DNA of 7,021 bases from Lachnospiraceae bacterium (GCA_024684155.1 JAIKXK010000313.1:1-7021), one strand, 5' to 3'; positions 1 to 6,103 are shown, numbered from the stretch's first letter. Translations and numbers: made by a program. Notes: generated by a model not told the origin, from the letters alone.

Positions 1-77
1 CCGATGCAGCAGGAGTCTTTGCAACTGCCTCCAACACATTTAAAAATTTCAAAATAAGAAGGATAATCTTTTATCAT
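1..77 (-). CDS. fliB: FliB-like flagellin lysine-N-methylase, N-terminal fragment (runs off the window)
   Basis: Only the first 25 codons are present; the gene continues beyond base 1. Reading the minus strand from the ATG at 77-75 gives MIKDYPSYFEIFKC, followed by Cys residues at 14, 19, 23 and 24 (C-x4-C-x3-C-C). A short 'Y-x-x-F-x-C-x-x-x-x-C-x-x-x-C-C-x-G' opening is the hallmark of FliB-family proteins, which carry a metal-chelating Cys cluster and N-methylate lysines of flagellin in Salmonella. The start is supported by a Shine-Dalgarno GAGGT (minus strand of 83-87) five bases upstream and by a good promoter before it. The family also occurs in Clostridia without obvious flagella, so the flagellin substrate is an inference. 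The fragment is too short for the ORF to be tested further here; the family call rests on the Cys spacing and start context. Confidence 0.72.
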   Translation of the reverse strand, partial: MIKDYPSYFEIFKCVGGSCKDSCCI

Positions 78-82
78 TGTTT

Positions 83-87
83 ACCTC
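83..87 (-). promoter_or_regulatory. Ribosome binding site of the fliB-like gene
   Basis: On the minus strand this reads GAGGT and lies five bases before the ATG at 77-75. It decides the start of the truncated left-edge gene and shows that the minus frame is the real one at this end. Confidence 0.7.
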
Positions 88-111
88 ATTTATATCTATT
101 AGACGATTTTG

Positions 112-140
112 ATTTTATCAGTTATACTATATGAGTTCAA
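112..140 (-). promoter_or_regulatory. SigA-type promoter of the fliB-like gene with extended -10
   Basis: On the minus strand a -35 TTGAAC (plus 135-140) is followed after exactly 17 bases by a -10 TAAAAT (plus 112-117), with TGA directly before the -10 giving the extended TGn element. The predicted transcript would start near 105 and have a leader of about 28 bases. This is the best promoter match in the divergent gap. Confidence 0.68.
123..128 (+). promoter_or_regulatory. Possible -10 box for the membrane-protein gene
   Basis: TATACT matches the -10 consensus at five of six positions, but no good -35 lies 16-18 bases upstream (best is TTAGAC at 99-104). It falls within the spacer of the divergent minus-strand promoter. 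Transcription from it would begin near 135, downstream of the TTG at 109, which favours the ATG at 181 as the real start. Confidence 0.35.
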
Positions 141-180
141 GAAATTAGACACTTGTGACTTAACAACTCTTGGTGGACAT

Positions 181-1086
181 ATGATTAATGAAAAACATAA
201 AAATACAATTGTTAAAATTATAAAAAGAGTGTCAGTAATATCCGCTATGCCGGCTTTGGTTATTGCGGCTATTGCGGTACTATTACTGCCTGTGATTGTG
301 GTTACCTTTCAATGGACGCCTTACCATATGTTAGGTATTTTATATATCCTTTATGGAATCATTGTCGTAGTAGTTAATCGAAAAGGTATTTTAAAAATCT
401 TAAAAAAGATTGGGCACTCCATACCCTTAATTGATCGAATGATGAATGAAAAAAATTTCAGATTTCGAATTTTTATGTATTGGGGAACTTTCATTAGTTT
501 TCTGATGCTGGTATTTTATTTGTGGGCAGGATATGCCTATACATCCTTTTGGTTTTATGATCTGGCAGGATATAACTTTATTATTATGGTCATCCGTGTG
601 GTGATGTCCCGTCAGGATTTTTACTATAAGAAAAAGGGATATACGGGAGATGTACTTCGCGTAAAGCAGATAAAAACCTATCGCTGGGTAGGAGTATCTG
701 TATTGATTTTGAATTTGGTAATAGGAGGAATGTCTCTTCTTATGACCTTTGAAAATCAATACTTCCCTTATAATGCAGCTCTTATTATGAGTATTGGCTT
801 ATTTGCAATTTATCGTTTTATAACGGGAATCTCAAATGCAAAAAAATATCAGACGAATAAAAATAAAATCTTTGCAGCTTCAAAGGTACTGGATATGATT
901 ATTGGGGTAATGGCTATGTACACGCTGCAGACTACTTTATTATCACTACTTCCAAATGATAATAAGGTGAGGTTTTATCTGAATCTCATTGCTGGTATAG
1001 TAGTCTTTTTGATTTCTTTAGTAGCGGGAATCTGGATGATTTATAGCGCTACCAAGGAGATTGGAGAGATTGAAAATAAGGGGTAA
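181..1086 (+). CDS. Multi-pass integral membrane protein, about eight helices, function unknown
   Basis: A 301-residue hydrophobic protein with about eight predicted membrane segments (residues near 19-43, 47-66, 96-118, 122-142, 167-188, 197-217, 234-256 and 266-289). No signal peptide, ATP-binding or catalytic motif is seen. It resembles uncharacterised multi-pass proteins common in Clostridia, which share a basic 'K-x-Y-R' entry into the fifth helix, an 'F-A-I-Y-R-F' stretch in the sixth and an 'L-Q-T' motif in the seventh; that resemblance is from memory. The helices seem to come in four hairpins, each ending in a Lys/Arg-rich stretch. The frame is open from a TTG at 109, but the ATG at 181 is preferred because GGTGG (172-176) precedes it and the added residues are not hydrophobic in keeping with the rest. 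It is divergent from the fliB-like gene. A transport or sensory role would be a guess. Confidence 0.8.
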   Translation: MINEKHKNTIVKIIKRVSVISAMPALVIAAIAVLLLPVIVVTFQWTPYHMLGILYILYGIIVVVVNRKGILKILKKIGHSIPLIDRMMNEKNFRFRIFMYWGTFISFLMLVFYLWAGYAYTSFWFYDLAGYNFIIMVIRVVMSRQDFYYKKKGYTGDVLRVKQIKTYRWVGVSVLILNLVIGGMSLLMTFENQYFPYNAALIMSIGLFAIYRFITGISNAKKYQTNKNKIFAASKVLDMIIGVMAMYTLQTTLLSLLPNDNKVRFYLNLIAGIVVFLISLVAGIWMIYSATKEIGEIENKG

Positions 1087-1098
1087 GAAAGCTATACT
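1070..1098 (+). promoter_or_regulatory. SigA-type promoter for the trpB2 operon
   Basis: TTGAAA (1070-1075) and TATACT (1093-1098) are separated by exactly 17 bases; each hexamer matches consensus at five of six positions. The -35 overlaps the last codons of the membrane-protein gene. The predicted start is near 1105, leaving a leader of about 31 bases with AGGAG at 1121-1125. No attenuator, T-box or Trp leader peptide fits in so short a leader. Confidence 0.7.
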
Positions 1099-1135
1099 TT
1101 AATAGTTGAAACCCAACAAAAGGAGAAGAAAGATT

Positions 1136-2503
1136 ATGACAAAAGAAATACCTTACAAGATTTACTTGGAAGAAAGTGAAATACCAACGAGATGGTATAA
1201 CGTTCGAGCAGATATGAAGAATAAACCTGCTCCACTTTTAAATCCGGCAACAGGAAAGCCTTGTACTTTAGAAGATTTGGAACCGGTATTTTGCACGGAA
1301 CTTGCAAAGCAGGAATTAAATGATACAGATCCTTGGATTGATATTCCAAAGGAGATTGTGGACTTTTATAAAATGTATCGTCCAGCACCTTTAGTAAGAG
1401 CCTATTGCCTGGAAAAGGAATTAGATACACCGGCTCATATTTATTATAAATTTGAGGGAAATAACACTTCTGGCAGCCATAAGTTAAACTCTGCCATTGC
1501 TCAGGCTTATTATGCAAAAGAGCAGGGATTAAAAGGTGTTACAACAGAAACAGGGGCAGGACAGTGGGGAACCGCTCTTTCTATGGCCTGCTCATATTTT
1601 GACTTAGACTGTCAGGTATATATGGTAAAGGTTTCCTATGAACAAAAGCCATTCCGCCGTGAAGTAATGCGTACCTATGGTGCTAGAGTAACACCATCTC
1701 CTTCTATGGAAACAGAAGTAGGTAGAAAGATTAATGCAGAGTTTCCTGGAACAACGGGATCTTTAGGATGCGCGATTTCTGAAGCAGTGGAAGCTGCTAC
1801 GAAACAGGATGGTTATCGTTATGTACTTGGATCTGTATTATCTCAGGTACTTTTACATCAGACAGTGATTGGTTTAGAGACAAAGGCTGCACTTGATAAG
1901 TATGATGTTGAACCGGATATTATTATTGGTTGTGCAGGTGGTGGATCAAACTTAGGTGGACTTATTTCTCCATTTGCAGGAGAGATGGTTCGCGGGGAGA
2001 AAAACTATCAGATTATTGCGGTAGAACCTATGAGTTGTCCTTCTCTTACAAGAGGAAGCTATGTATATGATTTCTGTGATACAGGAAAGGTTTGTCCTTT
2101 GGCTAAAATGTATACCTTAGGCAGTGGATATATTCCTGCACCAAACCATGCCGGCGGACTTCGCTATCATGGAATGAGTTCAATTGTTTCTCAGCTTTAT
2201 GATGATGGATTTATTGAGGCTAGAAGCGTAAAACAAACTGATGTATTTGAAGCAGCTCAAAAATTTGCCCGTATTGAAGGTATTCTTCCTGCTCCAGAAA
2301 GCTCTCATGCAATTAAGGTAGCCATTGATGAAGCCTTAAAATGCAAAGAAACCGGCGAGGCAAAAAATATTGTCTTTGGATTAACAGGAACTGGATATTT
2401 TGATATGGTTGCATATCAGAAATTTAATGATGGGGTAATGGAAGATTATTGTCCTACAGATGAGGAAATCAAAGCTTCCTTAGCAAATTGCCCTAAGGTA
2501 TAA
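1136..2503 (+). CDS. trpB: TrpB2-type tryptophan synthase beta chain (PLP enzyme)
   Basis: Expected to make L-tryptophan from indole and serine (or phosphoserine, as shown for some archaeal TrpB2 enzymes) in the cytoplasm with pyridoxal phosphate. The 455 residues fit the TrpB2 class, which is longer than the roughly 400-residue TrpB1. Seen motifs: GSHKLN with the Schiff-base lysine K116, ETGAGQWG (137-144) with the catalytic glutamate E138 and the Trp typical of TrpB2 in place of the TrpB1 His, the cofactor-phosphate loop GGGSN (268-272), AGGLRYHG (339-346), PAPESSH (385-391) and a C-terminal GTGYFDM (418-424). The ATG at 1136 is chosen because AGGAG (1121-1125) lies ten bases upstream; an in-frame TTG at 1106 coincides with the predicted transcription start. 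No trpA or other trp gene is adjacent, as is common for TrpB2, which works without TrpA. A related beta-replacement reaction on another nucleophile cannot be excluded. Confidence 0.93.
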   Translation: MTKEIPYKIYLEESEIPTRWYNVRADMKNKPAPLLNPATGKPCTLEDLEPVFCTELAKQELNDTDPWIDIPKEIVDFYKMYRPAPLVRAYCLEKELDTPAHIYYKFEGNNTSGSHKLNSAIAQAYYAKEQGLKGVTTETGAGQWGTALSMACSYFDLDCQVYMVKVSYEQKPFRREVMRTYGARVTPSPSMETEVGRKINAEFPGTTGSLGCAISEAVEAATKQDGYRYVLGSVLSQVLLHQTVIGLETKAALDKYDVEPDIIIGCAGGGSNLGGLISPFAGEMVRGEKNYQIIAVEPMSCPSLTRGSYVYDFCDTGKVCPLAKMYTLGSGYIPAPNHAGGLRYHGMSSIVSQLYDDGFIEARSVKQTDVFEAAQKFARIEGILPAPESSHAIKVAIDEALKCKETGEAKNIVFGLTGTGYFDMVAYQKFNDGVMEDYCPTDEEIKASLANCPKV

Positions 2504-2509
2504 GAACAG

Positions 2510-3301
2510 ATGAATTTTTTGGAAGAACATTATAATAAATTTTTTGAAGAAAAAAGACTAAATTCCAGACATGGTCAGGTGGAGTATCGCCTGACCATGA
2601 AGTATATTATAAAGGAATTAAAAGAAATAGAAGAAAAAGGAAAATCCCCCTCTGAAATCCGCATTGCAGATATTGGGGCAGGCACCGGTCGATATGCCAT
2701 ACCTTTATCGGAAATGGGCTATGAAGTAACGGCAGTTGAGCCGGTACAACATAATCTTGGAGTAATGAAGGCGAAAAAAAGCAATGTGACCTGCATGAAA
2801 GGGAATGCTCTAAAGTTAAAAAAATTAGAAGAGGAGTCCTTTGATCTGGTTTTAATGCTAGGACCTATGTATCACCTTTTTACCATGGAAGATAAGAAAC
2901 AGGCCATGTCAGAAGCAAAACGAATTGCAAAACCGGGGGCAGTCATATTTGTGGCCTACTTAATGAATGAATATGGGGTTTTAACTTATGGATTTAAAGA
3001 ACGTCATATTTTAGAGGTATTACGAGATCATCGTTTGGACGACGAGTTTTCCTGTAGTTCATCAGAAGAGGACTTATATGACTATGTTCGAATTGATGTC
3101 ATTAATGAACTGGCAGAATCTTCTGGAATGAAACGGAAGCTTTTATTTACACCAGATGGACCAGCGGATTATATGCGAAGGGAATTAAACCAACTTTCAG
3201 AAGAAGAGTTTGAAGAATTTGTTCGTTATGTTGAATCTATTTGTGAACGACAGGAGCTGATTGGGGCAGCAGCACATACGGTGGATATTTTACAAAAATA
3301 A
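2510..3301 (+). CDS. Class I SAM-dependent methyltransferase, substrate unknown
   Basis: A 263-residue cytoplasmic methyltransferase with a Rossmann fold. Motif I is ADIGAGTGRYA (53-63), the glycine loop that holds S-adenosylmethionine; the acidic residue that binds the ribose is E77 in AVEP, and the motif IV region is DLVLMLGPMYHL (112-123). The N-terminal R-H-G-Q-V-E-Y block (20-26) recurs in a family of small-molecule-type methyltransferases in Clostridia (recalled). The C-terminal third, rich in Glu, probably shapes the substrate pocket. The start lies six bases after the trpB2 stop, with only a weak AAGG (2495-2498) eleven bases away, so translation is probably coupled to trpB2. An unusually strong hairpin lies in codons 21-30. 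Co-transcription with TrpB2 makes an indole or tryptophan derivative a possible substrate, but nothing in the sequence shows this. Confidence 0.88.
   Translation: MNFLEEHYNKFFEEKRLNSRHGQVEYRLTMKYIIKELKEIEEKGKSPSEIRIADIGAGTGRYAIPLSEMGYEVTAVEPVQHNLGVMKAKKSNVTCMKGNALKLKKLEEESFDLVLMLGPMYHLFTMEDKKQAMSEAKRIAKPGAVIFVAYLMNEYGVLTYGFKERHILEVLRDHRLDDEFSCSSSEEDLYDYVRIDVINELAESSGMKRKLLFTPDGPADYMRRELNQLSEEEFEEFVRYVESICERQELIGAAAHTVDILQK
2570..2599 (+). repeat. Perfect 10-bp inverted repeat (hairpin) inside the methyltransferase gene
   Basis: CATGGTCAGG (2570-2579) is exactly complementary to CCTGACCATG (2590-2599). The inner bases add T-G, G-C and G-T pairs, so the RNA could fold into a 13-pair stem closed by AGTA (2583-2586). 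It covers codons 21-30. No T-run follows, so it is not an intrinsic terminator. Confidence 0.85.
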
Positions 3302-3316
3302 AAGGAGAAGGGGATT

Positions 3317-3961
3317 ATGACACAAAAACAGCGCATGGATGAGGGACTAATTTACGACGCGGCAGATGGAGAGATTGAAAAGGAACAAAACGGATGCTTG
3401 GAACTATTGTATGATTACAATGCCACACGACCTTCTGAACAGGAAAAACGACAGAAATTATTAAAGAAAATGTTTGGAAGCATTGGGCAGGGGTGCTATA
3501 TTGAACCTCCTTTTCATGCAAACTGGGGCGGTAAGCATTGTTATTTTGAAGAATTGGTATATGCAAATTTTAATCTTACTCTGGTCGATGATGGGAACAT
3601 TTATGTTGGGGCGAAAACCATGTTTGGCCCTAATGTGTGTGTGGCTACGGCCAATCATCCTATTAATGTAGAACTTAGGGAAAAGATGCTGCAATACAAT
3701 AAGGATGTTCACATTGGTCGTTGTGTCTGGATTGGGGCAAATACGGTAATTGTTCCGGGAGTGACCATTGGCGATAATTCTGTGATTGGAGCTGGCAGTG
3801 TTGTGACAAAGGATATTCCAGCTAATGTGGTTGCCTATGGAAATCCATGTCAGGTAGTAAGAGAAATTGGTGAAAAAGATAAAGAGTATTTTTTCAAAAA
3901 AGAAAGGATAGACTGGGAAAATTTAGAGAGCCTGCAACCACAGTTTGGACATATAAAATAA
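3317..3961 (+). CDS. Maltose/galactoside-type O-acetyltransferase (left-handed beta-helix)
   Basis: A 214-residue acetyl-CoA-dependent O-acetyltransferase of the Maa/LacA family, expected to be a cytoplasmic trimer that acetylates a sugar hydroxyl. The N-terminal Mac domain is clear (residues 6-55: RMDEGLIYDA, then Y-N-A-T-R-P at 34-39), followed by IEPPFHANWG (62-71). Hexapeptide-repeat turns run from about 80 to 180, including MFGPNV, VWIGANTVIVPGVTIG and VIGAGSVVTKDIP, ending in AYGNPCQVVREI. The catalytic histidine is H114 in T-A-N-H-P. Length matches the family (about 185-215). The start has AAGGAG (3301-3306) ten bases upstream and lies 15 bases after the methyltransferase stop, so both are co-transcribed. 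The physiological acceptor of most family members is unknown; the maa or lacA symbol is withheld because specificity cannot be read from sequence. Confidence 0.92.
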   Translation: MTQKQRMDEGLIYDAADGEIEKEQNGCLELLYDYNATRPSEQEKRQKLLKKMFGSIGQGCYIEPPFHANWGGKHCYFEELVYANFNLTLVDDGNIYVGAKTMFGPNVCVATANHPINVELREKMLQYNKDVHIGRCVWIGANTVIVPGVTIGDNSVIGAGSVVTKDIPANVVAYGNPCQVVREIGEKDKEYFFKKERIDWENLESLQPQFGHIK

Positions 3962-3991
3962 GGGAATAACTTTCTTTCTTTGGGTAAGTTA

Positions 3992-4000
3992 TGGTATCAT
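3992..4000 (+). promoter_or_regulatory. Extended -10 promoter before the PAS-GGDEF gene
   Basis: TGG directly precedes TATCAT (3995-4000), giving a TGn extended -10 with five of six consensus matches, followed by the A/T-rich ATAAG. The -35 position (3972-3977, TTCTTT) is poor, as extended -10 promoters tolerate. The start would be near 4007, just upstream of the GGAG ribosome site. It lies in the only gap longer than 50 bases within the plus-strand run after trpB2. Confidence 0.5.
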
Positions 4001-4030
4001 ATAAGTACTGAGAGAAAGTGGAGAGAAGGT

Positions 4031-4930
4031 ATGGAATTTAACGGAAGTTATTATGAAAAAAATCTTCTAAAAGCAATATTCGCTACGAAGGGGATAAAAT
4101 TTTTTTGGAAAGACAAAGAACGTCGTTTTATTGGTGCAAATCAGGCGTTCCTGGATTTCTATGGTTTCCAATCGGAACAGGAGATTATTGGTCGCACAGA
4201 TGAAGATATGGGATGGCATGTGGATCCTGTACCTTTTAAAAATGATGAAGTGCGGGTAATCGAAAATGGAGAAACCATTGAGAATGCAGAGGGTACCTGT
4301 ATTATTCGGGGAGAGATTCGAAACATCAGGGCCAATAAAAATCCTATTTATGATGACGAAGGAAATATCGTTGGACTGGTAGGATATTTTATTGATATTA
4401 CAGATGAGGTTCGAAAAAAAGAGCATACGGATAGCATGAGCAGAAAGGATCCTTTGACAGGACTGTTAAATCAGGAAGGGCTGATGGAACAGTTAGGAAG
4501 TTTTGTCTATGGATACCTTCACAGAGGATTAAACTTTGTCTGTATCTATTTAAATATTGATGATTTCAAGAAAATCAATTCAGAATACGGAACAGAGTAT
4601 TCGGATGACTTGCTTACCAATGTAGCAGAGTGTTTTTCACTAACATTGGCTACTGGTGGAATTATGGCTCGTATGTACGGGGATAATTTTGTGATTTTGC
4701 ATCAGTTATCAAGAGATGACCAGGTAGATATCCTGATTTCAAGATTACGCCTGGCTTTAAACAAAGTAAGCTTTATGTCTCAACATCAAATGACACCGGG
4801 GGTGTCTGTGGGAACAGCTCTTATGTCTGAAGTGAAAAATGGAGAAGAGCTGGTGAACTTAGCAGAGGCTAGGATGATGGAAGACAAAGAGCATAGAAAG
4901 AAAAACGGTATTATTACCGGAATCAGCTAA
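4031..4930 (+). CDS. PAS domain protein with degenerate GGDEF domain
   Basis: A 299-residue soluble sensor-type protein. An N-terminal PAS domain spans about 20-125 (FFWKDKERRFIGANQAF at 24-40, GRTDEDMGW at 54-62, ending GYFIDITDE at 118-126). A GGDEF-fold domain covers about 138-295, opening with the usual DPLTGLLN (140-147) and ending SVGTALM. The active-site loop reads YGDNF (216-220) instead of GGDEF, so the catalytic Glu is Asn and the first Gly is Tyr. The substrate segment DFKKINSEYGTEYSDD (178-193) has lost the usual N-D-x-x-G-H-x-x-G-D residues, and no RxxD inhibitory site precedes the loop. Cyclic-di-GMP synthesis is therefore unlikely; ligand binding or partner regulation is possible. 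The ATG at 4031 has GGAG (4020-4023) seven bases upstream; a TTG at 3980 lies before the likely transcription start. No membrane segment or EAL domain is seen. It sits 14 bases before fprA. Confidence 0.88.
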   Translation: MEFNGSYYEKNLLKAIFATKGIKFFWKDKERRFIGANQAFLDFYGFQSEQEIIGRTDEDMGWHVDPVPFKNDEVRVIENGETIENAEGTCIIRGEIRNIRANKNPIYDDEGNIVGLVGYFIDITDEVRKKEHTDSMSRKDPLTGLLNQEGLMEQLGSFVYGYLHRGLNFVCIYLNIDDFKKINSEYGTEYSDDLLTNVAECFSLTLATGGIMARMYGDNFVILHQLSRDDQVDILISRLRLALNKVSFMSQHQMTPGVSVGTALMSEVKNGEELVNLAEARMMEDKEHRKKNGIITGIS

Positions 4931-4933
4931 TTT

Positions 4934-4940
4934 AGGAGGG
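4934..4940 (+). promoter_or_regulatory. Strong ribosome binding site of fprA
   Basis: AGGAGGG lies four bases before the ATG at 4945. It is the closest match to the anti-Shine-Dalgarno consensus in the window and suggests fprA is translated more strongly than its neighbours. Confidence 0.8.
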
Positions 4941-4944
4941 CGTA

Positions 4945-6099
4945 ATGGAAGTTACAAACAGTATTAAGTACGTGGGAGTAGATGATACTACTCTTGATTA
5001 TTTTGAAAGTCAGTATCCTATGGAGGAAGAGGTGGGAATTTCTTATAATTCCTATGTCATTCTAGATGATAAGATTGCCATTATGGATACGGTAGATAAA
5101 AGATGTTCTGACGAATGGTTAAAAAATGTAGATGATGTTTTGGAAGGAAAAACTCCAGACTATCTTATTGTTCAGCATTTAGAACCAGATCATTCAGGAA
5201 CCATTCAGGCTTTAGTTGAAAAGTTCCCAAATATGGAAATTGTTTGCTCTGCAAAGGCAAAGGCTATGATGCCACAGTTTTTTGAATTTGACATTTCAAA
5301 GGTAAAGGGCGTGGCAGAAGGAGAAACTCTTGAATTAGGAAGTCATACTTTACAGTTTATGATGGCACCTATGGTTCATTGGCCAGAAGTCATGGTAACC
5401 TATGATCAGTGTGATAAAGTATTATTTTCTGCTGACGGATTTGGAACCTTTGGAGCAATTAAAAACAATATTCCATGGGAGCAGGAAGCCAGCCATTACT
5501 ATTTAAATATTGTAGGAAAATATGGAGCTAGTGTTCAGGGACTTTTGAAAAAAGCAGCTGCTTTAGATATTGTGATGATTTGTCCATTACATGGACCGGT
5601 TTTAAAGGATGATCTATCTTTCTATATTAATAAGTACAATATCTGGTCAAGCTATGAACCGGAAATAGATGGTATTTTAGTTTGCCATGCATCTGCTCAT
5701 GGAAATACTAAAAAGGCTGCAGAAGATTTTGCAGAAGAATTAAAGGCAGCTGGAGCAAAGGTAAAGGTATTAGATCTTTGTAGAGAAGATGTTTCTGAAG
5801 CAGTAGAAAAATGCTTCCAGTACAAAAAGATTGTTCTTGCAGCAATTACATATGACGGCGCGCTTTTCCCTGCCATGCAGGATTTGATTTATCATCTTTC
5901 CATTAAGAACTTCCAGAATCGTACCATTGGTATTATCGAAAATGGTTCCTGGGGACCAATTGCTGGAAAGAAGATGCGTGAACAGTTAGAAACAATGAAG
6001 GATGTAACTGTATTAGAACAACAGGTTACATTAAAGACAAAGGTTCATGATGAGAACAAAGCTCAATTTGAAGAATTGAAAAAGGCATTATTGGCATAG
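4945..6099 (+). CDS. fprA: A-type flavodiiron protein (O2/NO reductase)
   Basis: Flavodiiron proteins reduce O2 to water and/or NO to N2O in the cytoplasm of anaerobes, taking electrons usually from rubredoxin. The 384-residue protein has a metallo-beta-lactamase-like diiron domain (about 1-240) and a C-terminal flavodoxin domain (about 243-384). All diiron ligands expected from the Moorella FprA structure are present: H78, E80 and D82 in HLEPDHSG, H145 in MVHWPE, D164 in SADGFGTFG and H216 in PLHGP. The FMN phosphate loop is H-A-S-A-H-G-N-T (248-255), and TYDGALFPAM (302-311) and GSWGPIAGKKM (334-344) line the flavin. No fused rubredoxin or NADH-oxidoreductase domain is present, so this is the simple class A form and its electron donor is encoded elsewhere. 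The preference between O2 and NO cannot be read from sequence. It lies 14 bases after the PAS-GGDEF gene and is probably co-transcribed. Confidence 0.95.
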   Translation: MEVTNSIKYVGVDDTTLDYFESQYPMEEEVGISYNSYVILDDKIAIMDTVDKRCSDEWLKNVDDVLEGKTPDYLIVQHLEPDHSGTIQALVEKFPNMEIVCSAKAKAMMPQFFEFDISKVKGVAEGETLELGSHTLQFMMAPMVHWPEVMVTYDQCDKVLFSADGFGTFGAIKNNIPWEQEASHYYLNIVGKYGASVQGLLKKAAALDIVMICPLHGPVLKDDLSFYINKYNIWSSYEPEIDGILVCHASAHGNTKKAAEDFAEELKAAGAKVKVLDLCREDVSEAVEKCFQYKKIVLAAITYDGALFPAMQDLIYHLSIKNFQNRTIGIIENGSWGPIAGKKMREQLETMKDVTVLEQQVTLKTKVHDENKAQFEELKKALLA

Positions 6100-6103
6100 A
6101 TTC

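Noticed and set aside
3..134. Plus-strand frame 3 tail that could be the end of an upstream gene
   Set aside because: It has protein-like residues only at its beginning, and the minus strand of the same bases has a start codon, ribosome site, promoter and Cys-cluster motif.
109..180. TTG-initiated extension of the membrane protein by 24 residues
   Set aside because: No ribosome binding site precedes it, it overlaps the divergent promoter, and the added residues do not fit the family; the ATG at 181 has GGTGG upstream.
427..759. Minus-strand open frame of 110 codons under the membrane protein, plus similar minus frames at 1134-1517, 3315-3566, 3461-3712 and 4067-4426
   Set aside because: All lie opposite clear coding genes, have no ribosome site or family motif, and read as low-complexity antisense of real codons.
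1105..1117. GTTG/CAAC mini-hairpin in the trpB2 leader, considered as a regulatory element
   Set aside because: Only four pairs in an A-rich leader; too weak to support a riboswitch or attenuator.
1106..1135. TTG start adding ten basic residues to TrpB2
   Set aside because: It coincides with the predicted transcription start at about 1105, and AGGAG correctly spaced before 1136 lies inside the extension.
3474..3671. Plus-strand 65-codon frame inside the acetyltransferase gene
   Set aside because: It is an out-of-frame shadow of the well-conserved beta-helix coding region, with no independent start signal.
3966..3992. 7-bp inverted repeat ATAACTT/AAGTTAT after the acetyltransferase, considered as a terminator
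   Set aside because: The loop is 13 bases, the stem is A/T-rich, and no T-run follows; it would not terminate efficiently and overlaps the promoter-like sequence.
3980..4030. TTG start adding 17 residues to the PAS-GGDEF protein
   Set aside because: It lies upstream of the predicted transcription start near 4007; the ATG at 4031 has a good GGAG site.
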